DNA of 64,000 nucleotides, taken from NCBI RefSeq assembly GCF_036226465.1, contig NZ_CP108476.1, positions 434,001 through 498,000 of the forward strand, read 5' to 3'. The notes beneath the pieces were generated by a model that was not told where the DNA came from, ran no database searches, and worked only from the letters and a program-made list of their open reading frames with translations. The position numbers and the translations under genes were made by a program. This DNA comes from Kitasatospora sp. NBC_01250 (GTDB taxonomy: Bacteria; Actinomycetota; Actinomycetes; Streptomycetales; Streptomycetaceae). Positions 50,262-59,209 of this stretch are shown piece by piece; position 1 is the first letter of the stretch; each line of letters starts with the position of its first letter.

Positions 50262-51151
50262 GTCTGCGTCAGTTCGAGTACGCCCTGGCCGTTGCCGAGG
50301 AGGGCTCGGTGACGGCGGCGGCGGAGCTGCTGCGGGTGGCTCAACCGTCGGTGTCCCAGCAGATCCGCGGCCTGGAGCGGGAGCTCGGTGTGGAGCTGTT
50401 CGACCGCACGCCGAGCGGGCTGGTGCCCACCGCGGTCGGCCGCGCGTTCCTGCGGGAGGCGGAGGTCGCGGTGAGCGCGGCACGGCGGGCGAGGGCAACG
50501 GCGCGGGCCGGTGCGGACGAGGTGGCGGGCGAGCTGGTGGTCGCGGTGCAACTGGGCTTCGGCACGCGGCAGCTGCCGGGCGCGCTCGGTGCGCTGCGGC
50601 GCCGCTTCCCGCGGCTGGAGGTCACCGTCTTCGAGGAGCCCAGCTCCGCCGAGCTGGACCGGCTCTGCCGCCGCGGCCTGCTGGACCTCGCCCTGATGGC
50701 GGCGTGCGACGAGAGCCCCGAGGACGCCCACCACCTGGGCGACGAGGAGTTCGTCGTGGTGCTGGGCGAGGGGCACCGGCGGCTCGCCGCGGACCGGGTC
50801 GAGCTGCGCGCGTTGGCGGGCGAGCCATGGGTGCGGTTCGACCGCGGCAGCGCGCTCGACGGCGTACTGCTGAACGTGCTGCGGGAGAACGTGCTGCAGG
50901 AGAACGAGCCGGCCCCGGCCACGGCCGCCCGCGCCTCCCAGACGGCGACGGCCGTGCGCTGGGCCGCCCACGGGCTGGGCGTGACGCTCGTCCCGGCCTC
51001 CGCGGTGCCCCACGATCACGAGCACCTGGCGCGCCCGGTCTCCCCGGCCGTGTCCCAGCCCGTCATCGCCGTGCTCCGGCAGGGCGCGGGCCCGGCGGAG
51101 ACGGCCCTGCTCGAACTCCTGCGGCAGGAGAGCTGGAACGGGCGCCCCTGA
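50258..51151 (+). CDS. LysR-family transcriptional regulator
   Basis: A 297-residue LysR protein. The N-terminal winged helix is LRQFEYALAVAEEGSVTAAA to QPSVSQQIRGLERELGVELF (residues 3-62). The C-terminal effector domain begins near ELVVAVQLGFGTRQLPGAL. Two regions may bind the effector (FEEPSSAELDRL, GDEEFVVVLGEGH). The start at 50258 is preceded by GGGAGGGA, and by a 16-aa leader ORF overlapping it. The nearest gene on the other side is a convergent SDR; there is no divergent target, so the regulon is unknown. Confidence 0.95.
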   Translation: MSLRQFEYALAVAEEGSVTAAAELLRVAQPSVSQQIRGLERELGVELFDRTPSGLVPTAVGRAFLREAEVAVSAARRARATARAGADEVAGELVVAVQLGFGTRQLPGALGALRRRFPRLEVTVFEEPSSAELDRLCRRGLLDLALMAACDESPEDAHHLGDEEFVVVLGEGHRRLAADRVELRALAGEPWVRFDRGSALDGVLLNVLRENVLQENEPAPATAARASQTATAVRWAAHGLGVTLVPASAVPHDHEHLARPVSPAVSQPVIAVLRQGAGPAETALLELLRQESWNGRP

Positions 51152-51214
51152 ATTCCCTGTGCCGAAACCGGCATTCCTTGTGCCGAAACCGGCGCTTCGG
51201 GAATTCCGCCGGCG

Positions 51215-51991
51215 TCAGCCCCTGGGGAATTCACCGCCGTCCACGACGAGCTTGCTCCCGGTCAGCCAGTTCGCCCGGTCGGAGGCGAGGAACAGCACCG
51301 CGTTGGCGATGTCGTCGGGCTGACCGTCGCGCCCCAGCGGTGCGGTGTCACCGGCGTTGGTCCGGCTCGGCGCCGCGTCCAGGCTCGCCCACTGCTCCCG
51401 GGTGGCCTCGCCGCCGGGAGTGGCGACCCTGCCGGGGGTCACGGTGTTGACCCGGACCCCGAACGGGGCCAGCTCCAGGGCCAGTCCCCGGCTGTAGTTC
51501 TCCAGCGCCGCCTTCGCGGCCGTGTAGTGCAGGAACTGTCCGATGGGCGTGGCGACCGCGGCCGTGGAGACGTGCACGATCACCCCCGACCGCCGCTCCC
51601 GCATCCCCGGTGCCAGCAGCGCGTCCAGCCGCACCGACGCCAGGTAGTTCAGGTCCAGCGCGTCCTGCCACTCCTCGTCGGGAATGGCCGAGGCGTCCTT
51701 GTGCGGGCGCGCCCCGCCCGCGTTGTGGACCAGCACGTCCACCCCGCCGAGCACCTGCTGCGCAGCCGTGGCGAGCGCCTGCGCCCCGGCCCGGGTCCGC
51801 ACGTCGGCCGCCACGAAGGAGGCCCCCTGCGGCACCGCTCCCGTCGCCGACCTGGCGGTGGTGAGCACCTCGGCGCCCGCTGCCAGGAGCTGGCGCACGA
51901 CGGCCGCGCCGATTCCGCGGGTACCGCCCGTGACCAGGGCCCGCTTTCCCGCGAGTTCCTGCGTTCCCGATGCATTCGCCCTTGTGGTCAT
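51215..51991 (-). CDS. Short-chain dehydrogenase/reductase
   Basis: A 258-residue classical SDR. The NAD(P) motif VTGGTRGIGAAV is near residue 20, the structural HNAGGARP is in the middle, catalytic Ser lies in HVSTAAVATP, and Tyr/Lys are in LHYTAAKAALENYSRG (Y-x-x-x-K intact). The end NWLTGSKLVVDGGEFPRG is typical of ketoacyl-reductase-like SDRs. The substrate is unknown. GAGGGGA lies eleven bases before the ATG. Confidence 0.94.
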   Translation of the reverse strand: MTTRANASGTQELAGKRALVTGGTRGIGAAVVRQLLAAGAEVLTTARSATGAVPQGASFVAADVRTRAGAQALATAAQQVLGGVDVLVHNAGGARPHKDASAIPDEEWQDALDLNYLASVRLDALLAPGMRERRSGVIVHVSTAAVATPIGQFLHYTAAKAALENYSRGLALELAPFGVRVNTVTPGRVATPGGEATREQWASLDAAPSRTNAGDTAPLGRDGQPDDIANAVLFLASDRANWLTGSKLVVDGGEFPRG

Positions 51992-52171
51992 GCCACTGAT
52001 TCCCCTCGATGATGTATTGGTCCGCTCGACGGAAAGAGAGCACCTCGTCGAACGGATTCCACGGTAGGTCCGGAGGAGAACGCGCGGCAAAGACGAAATG
52101 TCAGCAGCGGGTATAGGCGTCCCCTATGGCGGAGTGCCTCGGGGTGCCACGGGAGCCGCGGGGTGCCAGGG

Positions 52172-53560
52172 TCACGGCCGCTGGGGCGCGCCGATCAGCG
52201 GGGTGCGCACCGGGGCGGCGAGGCCGACGAAGACCACGAGTTCATGGCCGCCGGGGTTGGTCTGGAGCGGCACCGTCTGCCAGTTGTTGGTGAGCCAGAC
52301 GTTGCCGGAGGGGTCGACCTGCACGCCGGTGTTCCGCACCAGGGCGTCGCTGGTGTAACCGGTGTCCGCGGGTGAGATCGGCTCGCCGGTGTGCACGCCC
52401 GGCGGGCAGGCGGCCACGCCCATCGGCTTGTCCAGCCCGCCGCCGGTGACCACCCGGTCCGGGCTGCCGTCGGGGTTCAGCGCGACCACGGAGTCGCTGC
52501 CGTTGCCGCTCGCCCAGACCCGCCCGCCGGCGTCCACCGTGATGCCGAACGGCTTGACCAGCGCACCGCCCGCCGTGAGCTGCTGCGCGCGGGCCGGGTC
52601 GCCGTGCGGGATGCGGGTCACGCTGCGCCCGCCGCAGTTGGCGACCCAGACCGTGCCGTCGTGGTCGGTGGCCATGCCCTGCGGCTGGACGATCCCGCCC
52701 ACCTGCCAACCGGTGCGCGGCGAGACGGTGCACCGTCCGGGGTGAACTGCGAGACGCTGCGGTAGAGCGGGGACGGGTCCAGCGGGCAACCACGGCCCTG
52801 GAAGCCGAAGTTGCCGGCCCACACGTCGCCGGTCGGGTCGATCGCCACACCGAAGCCCGCGCCGTACACACCGCCGCCCCGGTACGGGGAGCCGGGCACC
52901 GTACGGCCGTCGGGGGTGAAGCGCAGCAGCGCCCGTCCGCCGCAGACCGCCTGGTGGGGGTCCGGGTCGAAGCGGTAGTTGTTGACCACCCAGGCGTCGC
53001 CCTGCGCGTCGAAGGCGATGTTGCCCGGGCCGTCCAGCTCACGGCCGTTGCCCTGGTAGCGCAGCGCCAGGGTCCAGGCCGTCGGCGCGGCGCCCAGCGC
53101 GGGCGCGAAGAGCGGCCGGACGGCGGCGAGCGCGAACAGCTGCGGCACGTTCACCCCCGGCGCCCTGGCGATCTCCACCAGCGCCTGGAAGGTGTCGGTG
53201 GGCGCCGGACGGCCCGGCCGCGCCGCCGCAGCCAACAGCTCGTCGCAGGTCGGGCCGCCGACGCAGCCGGCCAGGGCATTCGCCAGCGCATTGAACGTCG
53301 GCAGGGTCGACGTCTGGTCCCCGTTGGGTGCAGCCGCCAGCAGGGGCGCCACCCCGCCGGTGCGGACATCGGCCAGGTTGTGCGAGACGGCGGCGGCGTC
53401 GCGCACCCCGATCGGGTTGCCGCCGATCCGGCCGTCCTCGGTGAACTGCGCCATCGCATAGGCGCCCGCCACCGTGGTCTGCTCGTCGACCACGGCGTCG
53501 GGGAGGGAGTCGGGCGCTCCGAGCACCGCGACCAGCCGGACGGGGCTGTGCGGGTGGCGG
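52172..53560 (-). pseudogene. Decayed NHL-repeat/SMP-30-like secreted protein gene
   Basis: The minus strand encodes an NHL/virginiamycin-lyase-type beta-propeller: NIAFDAQGDAWVVNNYRFDP and GVAIDPTGDVWAGNFGFQG in one frame, then MATDHDGTVWVANCGG and GITVDAGGRVWASGNGSDS in another. The frames join at about 52735-52740, where FTPDG should run into PVSPRTGW. A single missing base explains the shift. The N-terminal part starts abruptly near 53560 (LLAVLG-like VRLVAVLGAPDS) without signal peptide or start codon. So it is both truncated at its 5' end and frameshifted. Confidence 0.75.
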
Positions 53561-53618
53561 CCGTCCGCCCGGCCCGTCCTTGCGCCCTGCACGCCGCCGG
53601 GCAGGTCCGAGCGGGGGG

Positions 53619-53707
53619 CGGAGAAGGCAGGATTCGAACCTGCGTGGGCTTGCGCCCGACCGGGACCAGAGCCCCGGCCCCCGATCAACCACTCCGGGCA
53701 CCTCTCC
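53619..53707 (-). tRNA. Type II (Ser/Leu-like) tRNA with an abnormal anticodon arm
   Basis: An 89-nt tRNA-like gene. The acceptor stem GGAGAGG/CTTCTCC (one G-T), discriminator G, D arm with TGGTT, long variable arm (GGGC-GCAA-GCCC) and TPsiC arm GCAGG-TTCGAAT-CCTGC are all well formed, serine-like. The anticodon arm does not fit 5+7: CCGGG and CCCGG pair perfectly only around an 8-nt loop GCTCTGGT. With a 7-nt loop CTCTGGT (T33 present, anticodon CTG) the stem has a G-G mismatch. CCA is not encoded. Identity cannot be assigned. Confidence 0.78.
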
Positions 53708-53825
53708 CCGGGACCGACCCGCTCCGGCTGCCTCGCTCGCCGCGGCCCGTTCCCTGTGACACCAACGATGCACCGCCGCCCTGACCCGGCGCTGACTCCC
53801 GCCTGACGGCGTGTGCTCACCGCCG

Positions 53826-53906
53826 CTACGCGGTGGCCAGGAACCCCAACGCCTCGGCGACCGAGCTCTTCCCCGCACCGGGCAGCCCCGCCATCGCGAT
53901 CACCAT
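53826..53906 (-). pseudogene. 5' stub of a P-loop kinase/ATPase gene
   Basis: An ATG at 53906 starts MVIAMAGLPGAGKSSVAEAL, an unmistakable Walker A start of a small nucleoside-kinase-like gene. It then reads GFLATA and a stop at 53826. The rest of the kinase is missing, so the gene was cut after about 20 codons. It lies on the same strand as, and just upstream of, the tRNA. Confidence 0.65.
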
Positions 53907-54243
53907 GCCCACGCCCTCGCATACCCGACCGACGGCCGACCCCTGACGGTGGCCCAGCGCGGGTCGATACGGCCCAGCCAGGCATCCTGATCATCGGCCA
54001 GCGGTTGTTTCAACGGATTCTGGGTCGGGTCACCCCAGGATTATCAGCCATCAACGCCCCGAGGCCTGCATCGCTCCCTTCGGTCCGGACCGAAGGAGGA
54101 GAGGCACGAGCAGCCCGGGGTGGACGGGTCCTGAAACGAGAGAAGGCCCCCGGTCAGCACCTTCTTCGTAGCCGGAGCCACTTCGCCCCGGCACGGGCTC
54201 CGAGAGGTCTGCGCCGGGGCTGAGTGCTCATCAGGAGCCAGCA
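53907..54243. other. Intergenic region with a 20-bp palindrome
   Basis: About 340 bp with no gene supported. A perfect 20-bp palindrome CCTTCGGTCC/GGACCGAAGG lies at 54077-54096, within a larger imperfect repeat with flanking GGAGGAG. It may be a terminator for the convergent or upstream minus-strand gene ending at 54244. Confidence 0.5.
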
Positions 54244-54759
54244 TCAACTGTCGCAGTTACCAAGGGTAGTGACCTCCAAAGTGGCATCGGGACTGTCCTC
54301 GCCGTACCAGGAACCCTGGACGACCGGCGTGCACGACTCAGCGGCCGCCAGGACAGCGATGCCTTGGTCGAGGGTCAGATCGTCGTTGTAGGCGATCGAG
54401 CCGTCGGCGCTGGGCTGGCACATGACGTCGGTGGCGTCGGCCACCGTACACGTCCCCACCTCGCCACCCGTGCTGCCCTGCACCAACGCGAAGGACGACC
54501 CGACATCGTTGAGGAACTGGCTGCCGTTCACCGCCTGGAAGGTGAGGCCCCAGGAGCTGCTGTAATCGCAACTCGGCACATCGCAGAAGGCCTGCGGCTT
54601 GAAGAGGAATTTGCTCCCCGCTGCAACCGGGGAATCAGTACTGAACGACCAGCCGATGTTGTCTGCAGACGCCGCCCCTTGGGAGACCGTCAGCACAGCA
54701 GCACTCAGAACCGCCACGACGATCGACCTACGCCCTGCCGCCCGCACGCTCCGACGCAT
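54244..54759 (-). CDS. Small secreted cysteine-containing protein
   Basis: A 171-residue exported protein. The signal peptide MRRSVRAAGRRSIVVAVLSA ends near ASA (residue 32). The mature part has six cysteines (FCDVPSC, GTCTV, VMCQ, ESCTP, GNCDS) and conserved-looking strands (WGLTFQAVNG, GIAVLAAAES). No family recognised. Codon use is less GC-rich than that of neighbours, which may mean it arrived by transfer. GGAAGGGG lies about eight bases before the ATG. Confidence 0.75.
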   Translation of the reverse strand: MRRSVRAAGRRSIVVAVLSAAVLTVSQGAASADNIGWSFSTDSPVAAGSKFLFKPQAFCDVPSCDYSSSWGLTFQAVNGSQFLNDVGSSFALVQGSTGGEVGTCTVADATDVMCQPSADGSIAYNDDLTLDQGIAVLAAAESCTPVVQGSWYGEDSPDATLEVTTLGNCDS

Positions 54760-54984
54760 GACTTCCCCTTCCCTGTGAACTCCCTTGCTTCGGGAGCAGC
54801 ATCAGAAGAGCAGGATTCGTCCACGTACAACAGGCCTCGCGCAGGCGGTTCACCCAATCGAGTGAGCCGAGTCGGTCGGCTGCGGGGCGGTGAGCAGGTC
54901 GGCGGGACTGCGGAAGAGGAGGTCTGTCCGCCGGGCAGCACGGGCTCAACGTACTTTTTCGGCAGGCCCGTTCGGGTGGTCGTA

Positions 54985-56292
54985 TCAGCGCTGGTGTGTC
55001 AGGGCGGCATCGTGATCGGTCCTGGCCAGGAGGCCGCGGTCTCCCCCTGCGCCGTTGTCGCCCGGGCGCTGTGCGCGGTACAGGCGCAGCCCCACGACGG
55101 CGAGGACGGCGATGCCCAGGGGCGGGTAGATCGAGCCGGGCAGCTGCCAGTACCAGGCGACGCCGCGCCCCCAGCGGTGGGGGGCTGTCCACATGGCGTG
55201 GCAGAAGAACACCACCAGCGTGGTGCCGAGCAGCAACCGGCGCGCCGTGGTCCTGGCCTCCACGGCCAGCAGCGCGATGAGAGGGATGCACCAGACCCAG
55301 TGGTGGGTCCAGCTGATCGGCGAGACCAGCAGCGCGGTGAACGCGGTACAGACGGCGCCCCATGCGTCGGCCCGGCGCAGGAACCGGGTGGAGCGGCCGG
55401 CCAGGACGGCCACCGTGAGGCCGAGTGCCCCGACGAGCGCGCAGGTGGCGAGCCCGATCAGGCCCGGGTCGTTGACGTCGAGGAGGCGGCAGACGGCGCC
55501 CCGGAGGGACTGGTTGTCCATCAGGACCGTGACGCCCACCCGGCTCGGGTCCCACAGGTACCTGGTCCAGAAGCCGAAGGAGGCGTCGGGCAGCACGAGC
55601 CAGCCGATCAGACCGGCCGCCAGGAACGTTCCTGCGGAGACCAGCGCGGCTCGGATGCGGCCGGTGAGGAGGAGGTAGACGGCGAACAGGCCCGGGGTGA
55701 TCTTGATAGCGGTGGCCAGACCGATGCCCACACCCTTGAACCGGTTCCGGTCCGGCCGGGTCAGGTCCCACAGGACCAGGCAGAGGATGGCGAGGTTGAC
55801 CTGGCCGTACTGGAAGGTGGTGTACACCGGTTCCAGCCAGACACCGAGGCCCGTCGCGAGCAGGACGGCGGCCGGACGGTGACGCGCCCGGGGCCACCCG
55901 ATCAGGCGGAGGGAGAGGTGGACGGCCAGGGCGAGCAGGCCGATGTTGAGGAGCACCACCAGAACCCGCAGCGTGCTCACGTCGAACCAGAAGCTCGGCA
56001 CGAAGAGCATCGCGGCGAAGGGCGGGTAGGTGGCCGGCAGGTCCCACTCGCGCATGGCGTACAGGTCCTCACCGTGCACGACTGCGGCGCCCTCGGCCCG
56101 GTAGACGAGCATGTCGATCATGGTCGAGCCGTGGAGGTGACGCACGACGGCGAACGCCGCGAGCAACACCACCGCGATGCAGGCCGCTGCCACGGTCCAC
56201 GGTGCCGATCCGGCGGGTGCGGGCCTGGAGGTGTCGATACGTTCGTCCACAACTGCCTGCCGTGCCCACCGTTTCGGAACGAACTCACGCAC
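54985..56292 (-). CDS. GT87-family membrane mannosyltransferase-like protein
   Basis: A 435-residue integral membrane protein with about ten helices. After the first helix is IDMLVYRAEGAAVVHGEDLY, the D-x-x-x-Y-R-x-G-x-x-x-x-x-G-x-x-L-Y pattern of the alpha-(1->2)-mannosyltransferase (GT87) family, then ATYPPFAAMLFVPS. Later conserved patches are QYGQVNLAILCLVLWDL, AIKITPGLFAVYLLLTGR, DNQSLRGAV and SPISWTHHWVW, all typical for polyprenyl-phosphomannose-dependent enzymes of actinobacteria (PimE-like). It probably adds mannose to a surface glycan or lipoglycan. GTG start. Confidence 0.92.
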   Translation of the reverse strand: MREFVPKRWARQAVVDERIDTSRPAPAGSAPWTVAAACIAVVLLAAFAVVRHLHGSTMIDMLVYRAEGAAVVHGEDLYAMREWDLPATYPPFAAMLFVPSFWFDVSTLRVLVVLLNIGLLALAVHLSLRLIGWPRARHRPAAVLLATGLGVWLEPVYTTFQYGQVNLAILCLVLWDLTRPDRNRFKGVGIGLATAIKITPGLFAVYLLLTGRIRAALVSAGTFLAAGLIGWLVLPDASFGFWTRYLWDPSRVGVTVLMDNQSLRGAVCRLLDVNDPGLIGLATCALVGALGLTVAVLAGRSTRFLRRADAWGAVCTAFTALLVSPISWTHHWVWCIPLIALLAVEARTTARRLLLGTTLVVFFCHAMWTAPHRWGRGVAWYWQLPGSIYPPLGIAVLAVVGLRLYRAQRPGDNGAGGDRGLLARTDHDAALTHQR

Positions 56293-56949
56293 CGCGATGA
56301 CACCCCGTTGAGATAGGCCAGATCGTTTCCGTCATCGGCGTCTGGGTCCGTTCACGATAACCGACCCTTGAACGACCGATCACGGCTCGGCTCACCCCGA
56401 CGGTCACGCTGACGCACCGCCCGGACGGCCGGTCATCCCAGGGCACTTCGCGATGGTCGCCGCCAACCATGCAGGTCACACGCGTGACGACGGCTGGGCC
56501 ACCGGCGCCGCCCGAGGCATGGATTCCCCTGCCCGCCGGTACCCTCGGCGTCGCAAACAGGGGCCGAAAGGGCACCGCCGGCGCACGCAGGATCGCCGGT
56601 CTCTGCTTGGTTGTCGAGCCCCGGAGTGCGATTTCCACGAGCGCGGGGAAGAACCCGAGAACAACGCAACCACAGCACCCCGAAAGGGCGTCCCCGAGGT
56701 CACGGCGAGCGGTATCCGGTCCATGCCGCGTGCGGGGCCTCGGGCTCGCAGATGACGTCCTGGCGGGTCACCAGCACCGCCGGAAAGCTCCTGGGCTTCA
56801 TCGCAGTTGACACTCCGCGCAGCACCAACGGCCTGGTCTTCCCCGTCTCGGCGGCCACCGCGTGTCGCACCGTCGCGGCCTCCCCCGGGCCTTGAACCGC
56901 CGGGCGCGGGCGCGAGGCCCACGGGTCGCGCCCGTGGGTCGGGCGACGG
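56293..56949. other. Long intergenic region without a recognisable gene
   Basis: About 650 bp. Several short open frames exist on both strands, but none has both a ribosome site and family resemblance; codon bias is unclear. The stretch from about 56590 to 56700 is locally less GC-rich (AACAACGCAACCACAGCACC). The right end carries the terminator hairpin of the next gene. It may be old inserted DNA or hold the GT87 promoter. Confidence 0.4.
56918..56938. terminator. Hairpin downstream of the small acidic protein gene
   Basis: 8-bp perfect stem (CCCACGGG at 56918-56925, complement 56931-56938) with a 5-nt loop, 12 bp beyond the stop of the minus-strand gene at 56950. Confidence 0.65.
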
Positions 56950-57168
56950 CTACCTGTAGTCGTCCTCGTCCAGCTCGACGACCCGGGCCTGCTCGGCGGC
57001 GTCGGCCTCGTTGGCCGCGTCCGGATCGATGCGCGTGAGTGGGTCGTCGCTGTCCTGGCGGAGGTCGGTGTGCTGCTCGGCGGCATCCGCCTCGGGCGTC
57101 TCCTGGGGGAGCTCCGCCGCGTCGTCGTCCTCCTGGAAGACGTCCGGGTCGCTCGGGTCGACAGGCAT
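56950..57168 (-). CDS. Small acidic hypothetical protein (72 aa)
   Basis: A very acidic, probably disordered protein: MPVDPSDPDVFQEDDDAAEL, then PQETPEADAAEQH and a tail EQARVVELDEDDYR. More than a third of residues are D or E. No known domain; similar acidic small proteins are common in streptomycetes. GAGGAG lies six bases before the ATG. It lies 96 bp downstream of the double Lrp regulator gene on the same strand. Confidence 0.72.
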   Translation of the reverse strand: MPVDPSDPDVFQEDDDAAELPQETPEADAAEQHTDLRQDSDDPLTRIDPDAANEADAAEQARVVELDEDDYR

Positions 57169-57264
57169 GTAACGCTCCTCGCTGCTCGCGGTGGTGATGC
57201 GTCGCCACCGTATCGGCGCCGCCCGCTCGGGGTGACGTCGACGCGCAGTCGCCGAGCCGGCGGG

Positions 57265-58317
57265 TCAGCGGGGGCCGTGCTCGCTCGGCGGGTCGGACAG
57301 GCGGTCGCCGTCGACGCGGGTTCCGGCCTGCTTGACCTGGCGAAAGACGGGACTGATCTCCATGCCTTCGACACCGGGCAGCGTGCCGACGCGGTCGGTG
57401 GTGAACTCGAACAGCTCGTCCAGATCGCGGCACTGGACGACGGCGTGGAGGTTGTACGGTCCGGACACCGCGGCGGCGAAGCCCACCTCGGGCATCTGCG
57501 CCATCGTCCGCCCGACCTCCTTGATCCTGCCCGGGTGGGCTCGCAGCCACAGGTTCGCCCGGGCCCGGTATCCCAGCGCGACCGGTGCGATCTCCACGTC
57601 GATGTGGACCACCCCGCCGGCGACCAGCGCCTGCAGCCGTCGTGACACCCGGCCCGGGGTGAGCTCGGCCGCAGCGGCGAGGTCGACGAGGCTGGCCCGG
57701 CCGTCCGCGGCGAGGGCCGTGAGCAGCTTCTCGTCCTGGGCGCTGAGCTGCGACGGCTGACTGCGTACGACCGGCCGTTCGGTGAACGGGTTGCCGCCGG
57801 CGCCCAGGGCGCGCTCCTGCTCGGGGGTCAGGGCTCCGGCGAGTGCGGCCCAGTAGTGCCCGCGTCCGCCGACGAACTGACGGAGGATCACCGATGCCTG
57901 CAGGTCGAGCACCGCGGCGGTGCGGGGAAGCCGGCGGCCGAGCAGGTCGTCGCGTTGTTCCTGGGATCGCGAGCGCACGGCGAAGGTGACCTCGGAGCCG
58001 GCGGCGTTCAGGGCGACCCAGCTGACGTCGTCGCGTTGGGCGAGTGCCTCGGCGATGGCCGCGGCGCTGCCGGGCCGGCAGCGCAGGCGCACCATCCAGC
58101 GGCTCTGCCCGAGCGCTCCCGGATCGACGACGCCGATCACCCGGATCATCCCCGCGCGCCGCAGGCGGCGGTACCGGCGGGCGACGGTCGGCTCGGAGAT
58201 CCCGAGGACCGTCGCCACGGTCGCGAAGGCGACCCGTGGATCGATCTGCAGACTGCGGAGGATTCGCACGTCATCTGGTTCCAGAACGTCGGAATCAACG
58301 ATTTCGGGACGCGACAT
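57265..58317 (-). CDS. Duplicated Lrp/AsnC-family transcriptional regulator
   Basis: A 350-residue protein built from two AsnC units. The first helix-turn-helix is LEPDDVRILRSLQIDPRVAF to GISEPTVARRYRRLRRAGMI (residues 12-60), followed by a weak ligand-binding half. The second is LSAQDEKLLTALAADGRASL to LTPGRVSRRLQALVAGGVV, followed by a RAM/AsnC effector half (VGFAAAVSGPYNLHAVVQCR). So it forms a dimer-like unit in one chain. Start ATG 58317. Divergent from an SDR-like gene (58490), which is its likely target. Confidence 0.92.
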   Translation of the reverse strand: MSRPEIVDSDVLEPDDVRILRSLQIDPRVAFATVATVLGISEPTVARRYRRLRRAGMIRVIGVVDPGALGQSRWMVRLRCRPGSAAAIAEALAQRDDVSWVALNAAGSEVTFAVRSRSQEQRDDLLGRRLPRTAAVLDLQASVILRQFVGGRGHYWAALAGALTPEQERALGAGGNPFTERPVVRSQPSQLSAQDEKLLTALAADGRASLVDLAAAAELTPGRVSRRLQALVAGGVVHIDVEIAPVALGYRARANLWLRAHPGRIKEVGRTMAQMPEVGFAAAVSGPYNLHAVVQCRDLDELFEFTTDRVGTLPGVEGMEISPVFRQVKQAGTRVDGDRLSDPPSEHGPR

Positions 58318-58489
58318 GGTGGCAATGCTACAGAGAGGACCGCTTCCAGGCCGTTCTGCACGGCGCGTGGCCGAGGCTTGCAGGAGTACGACGAAAGCAG
58401 CCCGGAGTCGCGGGCCGAGCAGGCTCGGCTCCGGTGCCCCCGCCCGCTGAGCGGCGGCGAACCGACGAACCAGTGAAGGACTCCGGCCT

Positions 58490-59209
58490 GTGTCTGCTCC
58501 CACCCCGAACCAAACGCCCCCCACCGTCCTGATCGTTGCCGCCGGACGCGGCTTGGGCCATGCCATCGCCGAGCAGTTCCTCGCCAAGGGATGGCAGGTG
58601 ATCGGCACCGTCCGACCGGGCAGCCCGCGAACCAGGCTCCACGATCTCGCCGGGACCGCCGGCGGCAGGGTGGAGATCGAGACGGCGGACATCAACGAGC
58701 CGGAGCAGGTCGCGGCGCTGCGCAGGCGCCTGGACGGCCGTGCGCTGGACGTCCTGTTCGTCAACGCGGGAATCACCACACGGGACGAGCACATCCCCAT
58801 CGGCGAGGTGACGACCGAGGAGTTCAACGACGTCATGCTCACCAACGCGCTGAGCCCGATGCGCGTCATCGAAGCGCTGCAGGACCTCGTGACCCCGACC
58901 GGCCTGATCGGTGCGATGTCGTCCGGGCAGGGCAGCATCGCCAACAACGCGACGGGGCTGCGGGAGGTCTACCGCGGCAGCAAGGCGGCCTTGAACCAGT
59001 TCATGCGGAGCTTCGCCGTCCGCCAGCCCGAACGGGCCCGCACGCTGCTGGTCATGGCGCCCGGCTGGGTCCGCACGGACCTGGGAGGCGCCGAGGCCCC
59101 GCTCGGCATCGAGGACAGCATCCCCCGCCTGGTGAACGTCATGCTCGCCCAGTGCGGCACGCCCGGCGTGCAGTTCCTCGACTACCAGGGCCGGACCGTT
59201 CCCTGGTAG
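58490..59209 (+). CDS. SDR-family NAD(P)-binding oxidoreductase
   Basis: A 239-residue short-chain oxidoreductase. The cofactor motif is IVAAGRGLGHAIA (G-R-G-L-G; residues 15-27), the NAG motif is FVNAGITT, catalytic Ser lies in GAMSSGQGSI, and Tyr/Lys are in REVYRGSKAALNQF. It ends without the usual dinucleotide-fold C-terminal extension, in LDYQGRTVPW. The GTG start has AAGGA twelve bases upstream. Its 3' end overlaps the convergent AraC gene by 28 bp. It is divergent from the Lrp regulator. Confidence 0.93.
   Translation: MSAPTPNQTPPTVLIVAAGRGLGHAIAEQFLAKGWQVIGTVRPGSPRTRLHDLAGTAGGRVEIETADINEPEQVAALRRRLDGRALDVLFVNAGITTRDEHIPIGEVTTEEFNDVMLTNALSPMRVIEALQDLVTPTGLIGAMSSGQGSIANNATGLREVYRGSKAALNQFMRSFAVRQPERARTLLVMAPGWVRTDLGGAEAPLGIEDSIPRLVNVMLAQCGTPGVQFLDYQGRTVPW

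Noticed and set aside
53619..53707. Selenocysteine tRNA or allo-tRNA
   Set aside because: Acceptor/T stems are 7+5 bp, the D stem is short, and there is no TCA anticodon; the features that define tRNA-Sec and known allo-tRNA classes are missing.
56433..56922. Several short open frames around 56.4-56.9 kb
   Set aside because: No ribosome site, no family resemblance, and frames on both strands look equally open.
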